DNA from: Cyclospora cayetanensis
Lineage: Eukaryota > Apicomplexa > Conoidasida > Eucoccidiorida > Eimeriidae
Length of the DNA: 55,299 bases
Assembly (NCBI RefSeq): GCF_002999335.1
Contig: NW_020312175.1
Coordinates: 1 to 55,299, forward strand
Direction of reading: 5' to 3'
Under the pieces are notes generated by a model. It saw only the letters and a list, made by a program, of their open reading frames with translations, was not told the DNA's origin and did not search any database. A program made the position numbers and the translations under genes. Below are positions 21,948 to 33,249 of the stretch, in pieces. Each line of letters starts with the position of its first letter. Position 1 is the first letter of the stretch.

Positions 21948-24900
21948 ATGGAGAGCTTGCCAGCTGAGCGAACGTCTCCCTCCCTTCCGGAGGGGGCGTT
22001 GTTGATTCTCGCCGGGGGGGCCCTTGGCTTTGCTGCTGCGCACGCGCATGCTTCTGCCGCTGCCGTGTGGCGGCTGGCGCGCCAAGCCTGCGGACTGTAC
22101 ACGGAGGAAGGCCCAAAGTCATCTTCCCCCAGCAGCAATAGCGGCGATTGCGCAAGCGAAAACGACAACACCAGCAGCAGCAGCGGCACAGAGGCTATAG
22201 GCTTCCAGCCGTTGTTTGTTGATGCAGGAGCCATGGTGCAGAAGCGGCGACCGTGCCTCCTGCGGCTGGCAGTAGAAGCGTCGGCTACAGCCGAGAAAGG
22301 GGCAGCAGCAGTTCGTGCAGAGGGCTGCTCGTTTCTGTGTCTTCTTTCGAGTCGCCAGATACACAGGCATGGGAGGCAACTGCTGCTGCCTTCCTGGGGG
22401 ATAGAGACTCAGAGACGCGTGGCTTCCTGTAGAGTGCTCCTGGTCGGCGCAGGGGGCCTGGGGTGTCCAATTGCCCTCTATCTCACGGGAGCTGGAATAG
22501 GTTAGCTGATCCTGCCTGTGCTTCTCATGCCGCCGTTGGAAAGTGCAGATGCAGAATACGTCTTCTCGGATGGGCCTGTAGTAGCAGCACTGACAAAAGA
22601 GGCTCTTTAGAGCCTCTTTTCGTCTCCAGAGGTCACGACAACTCGACGGGCAGGGAGATCGATCCTGCATGCGCTGCTTTTTTGCGGCTTGTTGGGCTTT
22701 TTGCTGCTTCAGGGCATTTGACGATTGTAGATGGAGATGTTATAGATGCCACAAATCTGCACAGGTAGGCTTAAGGATTGCGAATTCGCGATGGCGTTCA
22801 TAGCCTCTTGCTTATGCTGCTTGTCGGGCTGCTACTGTTGCTTGTTGTGGTGCCACTGAGGCTTAATGTTGCTTGTTGTGGTGCCACTGCTGCCTGTTGT
22901 GCTGCCACTGCTGCGTGTTGCGCTGCCACTGCTGCCTGTTGTGCTGCCACTGCTGCGTGTTGTGCTGCCACTGCTGCGTGTTGTGCTGCCACTGCTGCCT
23001 GTTGTGCTGCCACTGCTGCGTGTTGTGCTGCCACTGCTGCGTGTTGTGCTGCCACTGCTGCCTGTTGTGCTGCCACTGCTGCCTGTTGTGCTGCCACTGC
23101 TGCGTGTTGTGCTGCCACTGCTGCGTGTTGCGCTGCCACTGCTGCCTGTTGTGCTACTTGCGGTCCTTGTGCTCTTGCTGCCGCTTGTTGCACTGCTTGT
23201 TTGCTGCTTGTATTGCTGCTGCTTGTTGCGCTACTGCTGCTGCTCCTATGTCATCCTCGTGGGTTTGCTGCTGCAGACAAGTATTCTTCAAGGAGGCTGA
23301 CGTGGGGAACAGCAAAAGCCTAGTCCTTGCGCGGGCCTGCCGAGCTTTAGATTCGCAGGTATGTATCCGAGTCATTCATAACAGTAGCCTTACAGGACTG
23401 GTGAGCGCTGGCGGAAACGCTGCTGGGGTGCTTGCTGTGTGAGCCTTACAGCAAGAGCTGAAGCAGCTTGTGCACAAAAAACGTGTGTGCCGCCCTGTAG
23501 GGTTGCTCGGAGCCGAAGGCGTTTTCGCCGCTGCGTTGTTGCTGTTTAGGGTTCAGTTTCTGCAGTAGAGGCCTTTGTGAACTGCGAAGTCGCTGGCAGC
23601 CTTGTCCAGAAGCACGACATTGTCATTGACGCTACCGACAATCGGGAGGCGAGGTGCTACGAAATTCGCGCTTTCTGCTGCTGCGTGGGCTGGACTGCTG
23701 CCGGTGTGATCGCTGCTTTGCTGTCGTTGCGTTGCTGCGGATAAGGGCTTCCGAAATCCCGTCAGTGTGAGCAGCAGATGCGTGCGAAGGCTCCCGATTC
23801 GGCGCGTGTAGGGGCGCATAGAGCCTGGCGATGGCGAGCTGTTGTTGCTGTGCGCCAGCAAACCTTTTCAAGGCCGCCTGCGTGTGCTGCCTGTGGGCTT
23901 TAGGTATCTGCTGAGCGATGCATGCGTCCTCGCTAAAAGGCCCCTCGTCTGTGGCAGCGCTATCAAGAAGGAGGGGCAGGTGGCCGTGTACAACTGGCGG
24001 GGGGGCCCCTGCTACAGGTGCCTCTTCCCCCCGCAAGTGGGCAGTGCCGGGGAGTCTATAGGGGGGGCACCAACTACCAAAGACGAAGGAGCATGCGACA
24101 CCCACGGGGTGCTGGGCCCCGTTCCGGGCCTTATTGGCCTTATGCAGGTGCGCGCTGCTGCTGCAGCTGCCGTGGCTTGTAGCCATGAAGGCAAAGGGGC
24201 CGCTGTCAGGGAGCAGAACACGCGAAAGAAAGCAGCTCTCACGCTCTTGACTGCCACTCGCTGCTGCGTTCTGCGGGCTGCTCTGAGGATTCTTCAGGCT
24301 CTCGCCGCACTGGACATTGCAGCGTCTCCTGCCCTCGAACAGGGTGCTGGGACAGACACCGGAGCCCTTCATGCCTCCCGCATGTACACCTATGACGGGG
24401 ATGACGCACAGAAGCCGTGGCGATCTTTTGCCATCCGTGGAAGGCAGAAGACATGCATTGGTAAGGCCTCCACGGTGAGGGCCTGCTGCCCTCGATGTAC
24501 AGTGGCGCGGCATGCGGCTTTCGAGGCGACGCACAACGACCACTGAGGGGCCTCATGAGCCTCAGGGGCCTCATGAGCCTCAGGGGCCTCATGAGCCTCA
24601 GGGGCCTCATGAGCCTCAGGGGCCTCATGAGCCTCAAAGGCCTCAGGGGCCTCAGGGGCCTCATGAGCCTCAGGGGCCTCATGAGCCTCAGGGGCCTCAT
24701 TGCAGAGAGACAGTGTTTGCGCCTCATTCTTGTGCTGGGATGTTCGCCGCAGCGTGTGGCAGCAGTCCTACGATTACTGCCTTAAAGGTTAGTCCTCTCA
24801 GCCCTTCTGGGGGGCCGGTTTCCCTGTGCACCCTGTGCTCTTTCTCACGTGCTGCACACCTTCTTGCTTCGAGCTTCCTTCAAAAGAATCAGTGTTCACG

Positions 24901-25984
24901 CCTTCCCTTCTGCTGCTGCTCCCGATGAAGGTGCTGCAGTGGCTACACTGCTCACTGCAGCAAGAGCTGTCGCTTCAAAACTGCTTTTTTCATTACCCCC
25001 GCTGCCGTTGTTGTTGCTGCTCCTGCTGCTCCTGGTGCGCTTTGTATAGCACTCGTATTTGCTGCCCTAATATATGCTGGTGCTCATACTGCTCCTGCTG
25101 CTCTTGGTGCTGCTTGGCCTCAGCCGCGTCCAGAGTACACCGCTGTTTGCTGGTACCCTCCAGTGCCCCCGTCGCGCCGTATGCAGGCTCACGACTTCGC
25201 CTCGCGGTTGGCGCTGTGGGAAAGAGTCTGGCAGCTCCCTCCACTGTCATTTGCTGCAACGTTGCTTCGGCAGGCAGCGGCAGCTGCACAAGCTCACATG
25301 ATGGTGCTGATCGATGTGCGGCCCCGTACTCAGTTTGTAGTTGCACACCTTCCATACTCTTTGTCTTGGCCTCTAGACGACCTCCTTAGCTACGTTCAGT
25401 GGAGGCAGCAGCTGACTGCAGAAGCAGCAGCGGAAGCGTTAGGCACTGCAGGAGCACCAGGAGCCTCTCCTGGGGTGTGCGCGGCATTCGGGCCAGGTGC
25501 AGCCGTAGAGGGGGAACGGAAGCGGCGAGCTAGAATCGACTCCGAGGTAGGTGTACCTCAGCAAGCACGGGGGAGAGGAGAGGGTGCATGTTGTGCCTTT
25601 CGCGTCTTGGCTCCCTTGTGGCTGCTAAAAGGACCGGTGCTGCTGCTGTTGGCGTAGGTGTAGAAACCCCCACTGGTGTGCTTGTGGTGCTGGGCTGCTT
25701 AGGAGACGGCTCGGCTTTTCGAAGAGCTCTCAGGCCTGAAACAGGCAGAGACAAGGGCCCCCTTCTCCTCTCTCTCCTTCGTGTTCATCTGCCGGAGAGG
25801 TAGGGACTCTGCGATAGCCACAGAGGCCGTGCATGGTTTGCTTGTGGGTACGAAGGATCCCCCTGAAGGGCATCCACCGAGCACTTCCCCCTTCAAAATT
25901 AGCGATCGTGTGAACGCGCTGAATCTGCATGGAGGCTTAGAGGCCCTCGTAAAGGAGGGTCTTATTCGAATGCCCGTTCCCTAG
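21948..25984 (+). CDS. UBA4: Uba4/MOCS3-like E1 enzyme with rhodanese domain
   Basis: Adenylates and thiolates Urm1 (and MOCS2A where molybdenum cofactor is made), supplying sulfur for tRNA wobble-uridine thiolation in the cytosol. Nine exons: 21948-22500, 22713-22764, 23277-23358, 23550-23653, 23904-24147, 24298-24460, 24753-24787, 25124-25546 and 25745-25984; all phases agree, giving 631 residues. Motifs in order: RHGRQLLLPSWGIETQ, nucleotide loop VLLVGAGGLGCP, HLTIVDGDVIDATNLHRQ, DIVIDATDNREARYLLSDAC, zinc CYRCLFP, catalytic-Cys region GACDTHGVLGPVPGLIGLMQ, second zinc pair KTCIACG, then rhodanese VLIDVRPRTQFVVAHLPYS with the sulfur-carrying Cys in VFICRRGRDS and NLHGGLEAL. The first 150 residues are poorly conserved, low complexity. 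An alternative 3' end uses donor GTAAAG after 25948 and an exon from 26128 (IFVYVDGDDTPHAL), closer to the usual ...VDxxFPxY tail. It is head-to-head with the JmjC gene. Confidence 0.92.
22851..23160. repeat. 21-bp intronic minisatellite in UBA4 intron 2
   Basis: Around thirteen units of CACTGCTGCCTGTTGTGCTGC and close variants (CGTGTTG, GCGCTGC) fill most of intron 22765-23276. Three frames stay open through it on plus and one on minus because the unit has no stops and its length is a multiple of three; the flanking splice sites show that it is intronic. Confidence 0.92.
24543..24704. repeat. 18-bp intronic repeat in UBA4 intron 6
   Basis: Around nine units of GGGGCCTCATGAGCCTCA, with one degenerate section (AAAGGCCTCAGGGGCCTCAG), lie in intron 24461-24752. 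Each unit contains the palindrome CTCATGAG. Confidence 0.92.
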
Positions 25985-27327
25985 AGGCCACCCCCTTCTA
26001 GGGTGTAGTCATAGATGGGAGGCCCCTTATGAAGAGGCCCAGAGTAGTGCGATATCACAGGGGTCTTTGACATCCTTCTACTAACGGGGGTCTGGCGGGC
26101 TGGAGCGAATACTCTCCATTTTTGCAGATTTTTGTGTATGTGGATGGAGACGACACACCCCACGCGTTGCAGCAGCCTGTAAACGGCGCGCCATGGGAGC
26201 CATCTATAGTGCAGAAATCAATGAGTATTGACATAGGGGGGGAGGGCCGAAGAGGTGACCAAAAAGGCCGAGGCTATCGGCAGAGGCAAATAACGTTGCA
26301 TCCCAGACGGATCCAAGATGTAGGCACTGTGAACGAGACGACTGGACCATAGGCCTCAAAGGGATCTCGGTGCAATTCGTACTGCCATAGTGGCGGGCAA
26401 ATAATAGAGCAGAGGTCACGTCATTAGGCGCAATTGCAGGCGAATACCTCAAGCTAGCTGCGTACTGGAGAAAGCATCCGCACATGACGCAGGGGGAGGG
26501 AGGCAGATGCAGAGCGTTAAGCATGAAGCAGCGACGAGGAGAGCGTGAAGAGCGCTTAGAAAAGAGGGAGACGCAACGCCAACAGGAGAGAGGATCACGC
26601 AGGAAGAATCTGTGGAAGGCAGGACGGGAAACATAGGGGCCTACATATAAGTAAAAGATGTGCTGTCGTGACTGGTGCCGCAATATATATGTATATATAT
26701 ACTCCATACATGCATATATACACATATATATACGTAAATATCGCATGATCCTATGATAGGTAGTGCGGTTAGAGGATCTTCGCCACCACGGAGAGTGAGC
26801 GTCGTTTAGTAAGGTGCGAGACAAGGAAGTTTCAGTGTCCTTCCGCATCTGCAGTCTCTCGCTATTGGGGGTAGGTCCCTTGTGTCATTTTGGATTTGTT
26901 CTAAAGATTCGCGTATCCGTTTCTGCGTCTGGCAAGCCCTTCTCGCGGTTTGTTTTAGGGCGCACCAACGGGGGCACAAGGAAACTTTGAATACGCAAAT
27001 GTCGGCCTCTACTTCTGTCAGCATTTTCAAATGCGTATTGGGCGTCTATGGGGCCTCTCCGCAGAAGCTGTCTAGGGGAGCGGCCCTCATTTTGTTTTGT
27101 GGGAAATCGGGTGCGAGGGGGCAGTTCTTCATGGTCCTATAGCTAATGTTGCAAGAGAACCGTGACTAAGACTCTGGAAACCTCTGTACCTGGCAAAGCA
27201 ACCAGCCACAGGGGCTTCATGAACGGCGTGGCGCTAGGAGGGGGCATGCACCAACCGGCGTCTCTGGTGTGAATGGGAAGACACTAGAATTCCTCACCGC
27301 GAGTCGTGGACTTACACCGCCAGGCAG
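25985..27327. other. Convergent intergenic region between UBA4 and the Tat-SF1 gene
   Basis: It contains the candidate alternative UBA4 exon from 26128 (open to 26352) and an AT-rich tract at about 26,682-26,745. No other gene is evident. Both flanking genes end here, so it should carry both 3' untranslated regions. Confidence 0.6.
26682..26745. repeat. TATATA/CATATA microsatellite
   Basis: Degenerate AT dinucleotide repeats with interspersed ATAC/ATGCATA. Confidence 0.85.
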
Positions 27328-28789
27328 TTATTCCTCCGTTTGCACTGAAAATTCTTCGTCGCTGCTTTGTTCTTCTACCCACTCCTGCAGGAGCGCACAA
27401 GGGGGGAGTCTCTGAGTATGAGAGGCTCCCAGGGGAGGTATCAGAAGAAGCGAGCGACATAGATACAGGAGACAGTCATTGGGAAGCGAGAGGGTCGGAA
27501 GACACAGCCTCTTCTGCAAGCTCTGCAAGAAGTGCAGCAAGAACACGCGGCATATGCATCAGGGGACGGCAGCGTGACATACGGCTCATAAACACTCGCG
27601 TCAAGACGGGCCCAAAGAAGAGGCACACTTTTACGAATGTAGCGAGAAGTGTTTGCTACAGGAGGAAGTGCTGAAAGAAGCGAGAGACAGAAGGGGGTAC
27701 AGAGGGATTAGGCTGGGAAGAAGAATGTGCCAATGAGGCGGGGAGGGGGCGAGGCATCGAAGCAAAGCAATCCACCAACCCCGAATTTTTCAAGGTTTTC
27801 CTCTTCGACAGCGTCAGCGGCAGCAAGGGGAGAACGTCCTCCCCCAACCTTCCCGCTTGCTCCAATGGCCTCTGCCGCGCCCTCCCCGACAGCCGCAGTG
27901 GCGTCGCCTCTGACAGCAGGAGCTTCCTGAAAAAAGTAGAGCGACAGCACACCGCATGCACACCTCCCTTCACAAACCCCGAACCATGCACGGAAAAACA
28001 AACATCTGGTTGCAAAAAATATAGCAGAGGTCAGGCATACAGACAGACAGAGACAGAGAGAGAGATAGAGAGAGAGACACACAGAGAGAGAGAGAGAGAG
28101 AGACAGAGAGTGACAGAGAGACGAAAACGCGGGAGGGCTAGTGAGAAAGTGAAACATATATATATACATATATATATTTACGTATATATATATATATTTA
28201 GATACTCATACATGTATACATATACACATATATATTTACATATACATATGTACATATATATCTAAATGTCTGTAAAAGCGCTAGCACTCGCATAGAGCGT
28301 CACGTGAGACAGCCGCGTGGAGGGTAAATTGTCTGCCAGATGGAAAGGGGCGAGAAGCGCAGGCCGCAACCGCTTTGGAGTGCCGATCTTCTGTCCTAGT
28401 AGAAGAGTTTTGACCATCGAGTGTACGCCATCTTGACCCCTTGGATGTACCTGTTTGTGTTGAGAAGGAAGACAGCTCGCTCTAAAGTCTGTCGTGCCAT
28501 CGAAGAAGAAGGCCTCCACAACTCGCCCGTCGAAAACGCGTCCCCGCATCTTCTAAAAGTCACTCTCAGACCACACAGACAGACAAGCACGCATACCTAG
28601 AGGCTCCCCCAAAAAGCAGCTAGGAGGAGAATGAAAATATCAGAAAGGCTGGAGCTAAGGGCCACTAAGCGAAGGAGGGAAATGACGCTCTAAGGCAGCG
28701 GCATGGCCTGTGGGGAGCACACTAATACACCCCCACTTTATCGTTGGGGGTATTCTCTACATTCATACACATACACATACATACACATA

Positions 28790-28821
<32 letters not shown>

Positions 28822-31800
28822 CCGCGGCAGACAGACACCCACCTCGATGACAGCCTCCGCATCTTCTGTCTGCTTGAACTTCACGCACACTACGCCTTGC
28901 GGATGCCTCTGCATAAATCTCAAACGAATTGCGGCAGCATCCGAAGACGTAAGGGCACGACTCCCAGCCGGCACTGCGCGCACTGGACCCCTCCAGCAGG
29001 GAGGTAGCCTTGGCTTTTATGTACCCCTTTCAAGCGAGAGCCTCTTTTGGCAAGCTCGCGAGCTTCTCAGCAAGCAAATCGGGGGCTGCGAGGACGGTGC
29101 AAAGGATGCGCCAAGCAGTGTGTTTTGTGTGTGGTCGAAAAGACAGGGGGGGTGCTACTCAGGAAACACTCCCTTGCATGTGGCTTCGTGTCAGCCTACC
29201 GGAATAACAGTAATTTTGTCGGGATGACGGACTTTGGCGATTTCCTCCAAAATCTCGAGGCGCAGATCTTCGTAAAACTCAGCGCCTTCCTCGTGCTCCT
29301 GAACAGCACAACAAACCCCGCAAAGAAATGCATGCAGCAAGCTCGAGACAGACGCGCGACGTCGCAGCAACTCCCTTCGCGCCGCTGGACAAGTGCACAT
29401 CTTAGACACCCCACAGGAGAACCTCTGTTCGTGGGTGAGGCTTCGAGAAACGACTCACAGGAAGACATGCCAGCCACCAGAGGAAAGCACGCCCCTATAC
29501 AGAGGGACTACGCGCAGGCGCTCCAAGAAAAAGAGAGCCAGATAGAGACAGAGACAGACAGAGACAGATAGAGAGAGAGATACAGAGAGAGTCTTAGGCC
29601 CTAACAGTGGCATGCAGCATGCAATGATCAGGCAAAGGAACCGGATGACGGCATGCCAGGGATAATGCGTTTTTTTCAAGCCTCTGAAATCACTAACCTC
29701 TGCCTCCTGCAGAGAATACATAGGCCTCAACACCACGATGTTTCGCCTCGACCGACCATCCGCAGCCTCCGTATCCCAGCTCAAAAGCCTAGTGAATACA
29801 GGGGCAGACACAACATAGACGGACATGTTTGTACTTGTCGAGAGACAGAAAACAGTCCTCCTCCCTCCCCCTTCCTTCCTTCCCTCGCCTGCCTAAGAGT
29901 GAGTGTATGTGGCCTTCTTCTCCGGCGACTCTCTCTCTACCGTAAAGGCTTCGTGAGTTCGAAGGGTACCCCGCTTCTCCATCTGAAGGCGGAGACTTCG
30001 CTTTCTTCGAATTCTAAGGCCTTCCCCACTACGCCCCCCGTGCATCGAGCGCATGTCTCGCTGCAGCTCCCGCCTCCGCATGCACAGCCGGCTCGCGGAG
30101 GCGGCTGAAACCGTCGACTCTGCACACCTGGCTTGCTCTTGGCGAGCGGCGAGAATGCGCTTGCGACGTCTTCTCAGAGCCGCCTGCTGGACCAGGGAGA
30201 CTCTCGCAGTCTGCTGTGAAGACGCCTCTGTCTTCTGCTCTTGCTTCTTCGAAAAGTCTGCTAAAGAGACCTGTACGTGCAAGCACTCGAGCGCAAGCGG
30301 CTGCCTGCGACTCTCTACGCAGAGACTGAGCTGCTTCAAGACACACAGTGTGCAACGCAAAGGTGTGGTGCTCGCTGCAGCAGCCCTAGCCTCAAACCTC
30401 CCCACCCCACCCTCAGAAGCCGGCACACACCCCCCCCCACCGCGCCAGACGACTCTTTCCGTCTGGTGCATTGCTGCGCATGCAGCAGACGTGTCAGTCT
30501 TGCCTGAATGGTGTGAGCCTCGTCGACGGCGTACTGATCGAAATAGCGAATCGCTGTTTCCACGCTGGCCTCGTGCGCGAAGCTGATGAGACAGTCGCCC
30601 TTAAAGAGGCCTGCCTCATCAGTGTACAGGCGAATCTTGGGCTGTACTGACGCCAACACGTACCACATACAAAGATGCACGCGCACGTCTGCATGCATGC
30701 ATGTATGCATGCAAGCACAGGAACGGACAGACAGCGGCTGCTGTATACATATATTTATAGGCTTATCCAGCCTAACCGACAGAGAGCCCTTTGAAAGCCT
30801 CCCCACCTTCAATTTCCTCCATACGTATATGCATAAATATAAATATATATATATATATTATATACAAGCCCACCAGCCCGACCATGTAGGCTCGCATAGA
30901 AGCGTCCACAGAGACACACATCCACATGCATACACATACATATGCATGCAAACGCACATATATACATATACATACAAATATATATACATATGCCTACTGC
31001 TAGAACATATGAAGGCCGCTCCGTTCTGTGAGAGAGAAAGAGAGAGACAGAGAGAGAGACAGACAGCGAGAGAGACAGCTTTAGACGCATGCATGAGGAG
31101 TATGGGGTGTTGCTGGCAGTCTCACGCGTTTCGGGGTCCACCTTGAAAACACCCGCTTTCTTGAAGAGATCCGCAACATCCTTCTCGGTATAGGTGAGTG
31201 GCAGGCCGCTAACGTAAATATTTGGATTTTTTTTAGGTTGTACGAAGAGGCCTTCATCCCGTTTTCTCTTTCGCCTGTCTCTGTAGGCTCGGCGCTTCTC
31301 TGCGTTCTCGAGTTTCTTCCGGAGCGCCTCCAACTCCTCCGGCGAGAGGGCTTGCTGAGAATTCTCCGCAGCTGCCACACCCCCGGCGAGTGCCTCCTTC
31401 TCCCGTCGTGCGGATGGGGGGAAGCCTCCCAAAGAGGCGTCGCCGCGAGCGTCGCCAGCAGCCACTCCCTCCCCAGAAGCGGCGGGAGTTTTCTGACCCT
31501 TTCCAGCCGAGCAAGACCCCTTCACAGCGGCTGCAACGGCAGCCAACACAAGCGTCTCGTCCTGCAGACTGCTCCTGCCATCACCACCAACCCCACCTCC
31601 ACTCCCGTCCGCAGCCGTGGCCACTAAGAAATCATAATCCTACACACCCGTCCGCAACGCAATACGAAAAGGGACCCCTCCTGCAGCGAAACGCCGTACC
31701 TACGCGTTAGTGCGTAAGCACTGAAGAGTCATGTGCTCACACAGCACGAGGCAGCGCCACACCAGCAGCAGTATTAGCACCGACGAAAAGACAATCATAG

Positions 31801-33048
31801 AACGGCAAGAGCGGCCGCCACTGCGAAGGGGCCCTCCTGCCCTTTCCCCTCCTCGTGCGGCACCACATGCATTGCAGCAGCAAGAGCACGCAAGATGCCG
31901 CAGCAGAATGCCGCTCAGGCAGCCGAACTGGGGGAGAAGGATAGAAGACCCTTCCCCCTACATATGTATACATACATATACATCTACGAGGCAGGGTGGG
32001 AGTGGATCGCGCATGCCCCCCTGCGCCAAGCCGCATGCACCGTGCATCGCTATACGGGGTAGGGTGTGGTCTGTGTTACGTGTTTAGTTCGCCAAAGCTT
32101 ATCCACAGTGTCAAAGACCATCCACTGGCCGTCAGGAGCGCAGTATTTGAGCGCTGCATCCACATGCGGGAAGGGGGCTCTCGTCGCCGCTGCTGCTGCT
32201 GCTGCACCCGCAACTGCAAGGACTGCTGCCTTCTCAGTTGCTGCTCTCCGCTTCTTTCCAGGAACTGCTGCAGCAGCTGCCGCTGCGAAGGCAGCAGCCG
32301 CTTCGGCTTCTGCTGCTATCTCCGCCTTCGCGGCGAGCGCTGCTGCGTCTTCCTCCTGCTGCTGCTGCTGCCACATGCGCAGTGCCTCAGCAACAACTGG
32401 ATAATCGCATATAGGCGTCCACTCGGAGGCCCCTAGCCGCAGCACGTAAGTCAAGCCGTCTATCAGATTCCACGCAAAGTAGACTCTCAGAGCTGAGAGG
32501 CTTAAGGGGCCGACAACGCCTCCCTCAGCTCCTGCGCTGGCGTCTCCCGGGGAAGCTGCAGCGAGCGCCCCTCCTGCACTTGTGCTGTCTGCGTTGCTGC
32601 TGCTGTTGCTGCTAGGGGGTGTCTGGGAGCACTCCTCTGCCTCGTCGCCTCCCCCAGATACGGTCCGCTTATGCCCTGCTGCACCGTCCCTGCCCTCGGC
32701 AAGAAGCGCTGTAGCGTCGTGTAAAGGCTGTCTTAGCGGCTCCTCTCCATGCTCTTGCTGCTGCTCTTGCTGCTGCTCTTGCTGCTGCTCTTGCTGCTGC
32801 TGCTGAGCTCGGCGTTCCTGCTCGCGCTGGAGTACCTTCAAGGCATCCGGTGGAAGAAGGACATACCATTCGGCTTCCTCTTCTGCTGCTGGGAAGCCCT
32901 CTCGGGGGAGGGAGGTTTCCATCGATGAGTCTCCCGCGCCTCGCTGTCCACCTTCATTCCTAGAATCCGACTGCGCTGTTTCAGAACCCTTAGAAGCCTC
33001 GAAAGGGGCAGCAGAGGCCCCTTGCGCTTGCTGCTGCTGGGCGTCCAT
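27328..33048 (-). CDS. HTATSF1: Tat-SF1/Cus2-like U2 snRNP splicing factor
   Basis: Homologue of human Tat-SF1 and yeast Cus2, which bind SF3b1 and U2 snRNA before branch-site engagement. Ten in-phase exons give 795 residues: 33048-32080, 31639-31126, 30646-30491, 30314-30128, 29788-29698, 29298-29200, 28908-28843, 28552-28451, 27926-27780 and 27384-27328. Exon 1 is Gln/Ala-rich and ends CAPDGQWMVFDTVDKLWRT. RRM1: NPNIYVSGLPLTYTEKDVAD then KIRLYTDEAGLFKGDCLISF. RRM2 (UHM-like): RNIVVLRPMYSL, FYEDLRLEILEEIAK, HPQGVVCVKFKQTEDAEAVI, GRVFDGRVVEAFFFDGTTDF. The acidic tail reads EEENLEKFGEWVEEQSSDEE, matching the conserved FGxWLE end; the last two exons are joined mainly because of this motif. The 30491/30314 junction is the least certain. 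The introns carry several microsatellites. Confidence 0.9.
28041..28262. repeat. (GA)n and (TA)n microsatellites in Tat-SF1 intron 8
   Basis: A GA/CAGA-rich tract at 28,041-28,122 and an AT tract at 28,156-28,262 lie between exons 28552-28451 and 27926-27780. On the transcribed sense strand the first reads as CT. Confidence 0.93.
28765..28822. repeat. (CA)n(GA)n microsatellite in Tat-SF1 intron 7
   Basis: ACAC/ATACAC repeats grade into GAGA immediately downstream (on minus) of the donor at 28842. Confidence 0.9.
29535..29595. repeat. GAGACA microsatellite in Tat-SF1 intron 5
   Basis: Degenerate AGAGACAGA repeats lie between exons 29788-29698 and 29298-29200; on the sense strand they are pyrimidine-rich. 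Confidence 0.85.
30692..31078. repeat. TGCATGCA, AT and GA repeats in Tat-SF1 intron 2
   Basis: The intron between exons 31639-31126 and 30646-30491 holds TGCATGCATGCATGTATGCA at about 30,692, AT tracts at 30,825-30,860 and 30,950-30,990, and a GA/CAGA tract at 31,030-31,078. Confidence 0.9.
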
Positions 33049-33208
33049 AGCGCCTGCGCTCTGACCTGCTGCTTGCTGCTTCTTGGGGATAACTCTTCAC
33101 GAGCGACACACCCGGGGAGCAGCCGACGCAGAGAATGCAGAGTTCGCGATTTAAAACCAATTATATTGCCAGGGGAGCAAATTCTTCCAGAGCGCATCCA
33201 GGGGGAGG

Positions 33209-33246
33209 GATGCACGAGGGGCCCCCACCGGGGCCCCTCGTGCATC
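33209..33246. repeat. Perfect 17-bp inverted repeat upstream of Tat-SF1
   Basis: GATGCACGAGGGGCCCC (33,209-33,225) and its exact complement (33,230-33,246) are separated by four bases. It lies about 160 bp upstream of the assumed start codon, so it is in the promoter or 5' untranslated region of the minus-strand gene. Confidence 0.9.
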
Positions 33247-33249
33247 TGC

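Noticed and set aside
22851..23160. Possible CRISPR-like array
   Set aside because: Units are contiguous 21-mers without unique spacers; this is a eukaryotic minisatellite. The same applies to the arrays at 844, 9,636, 24,543 and 37,331.
22778..23442. Plus-strand frames of up to 189 codons (CCAATAA-type and Leu/Val-rich)
   Set aside because: They lie in UBA4 intron 2; flanking exons with E1 motifs splice over them in phase.
30586..31146. Plus-strand 186-codon frame with Tyr/His/Ile-rich repeats
   Set aside because: It lies over Tat-SF1 exon 3 and intron 2 on the opposite strand and consists largely of microsatellite translation.
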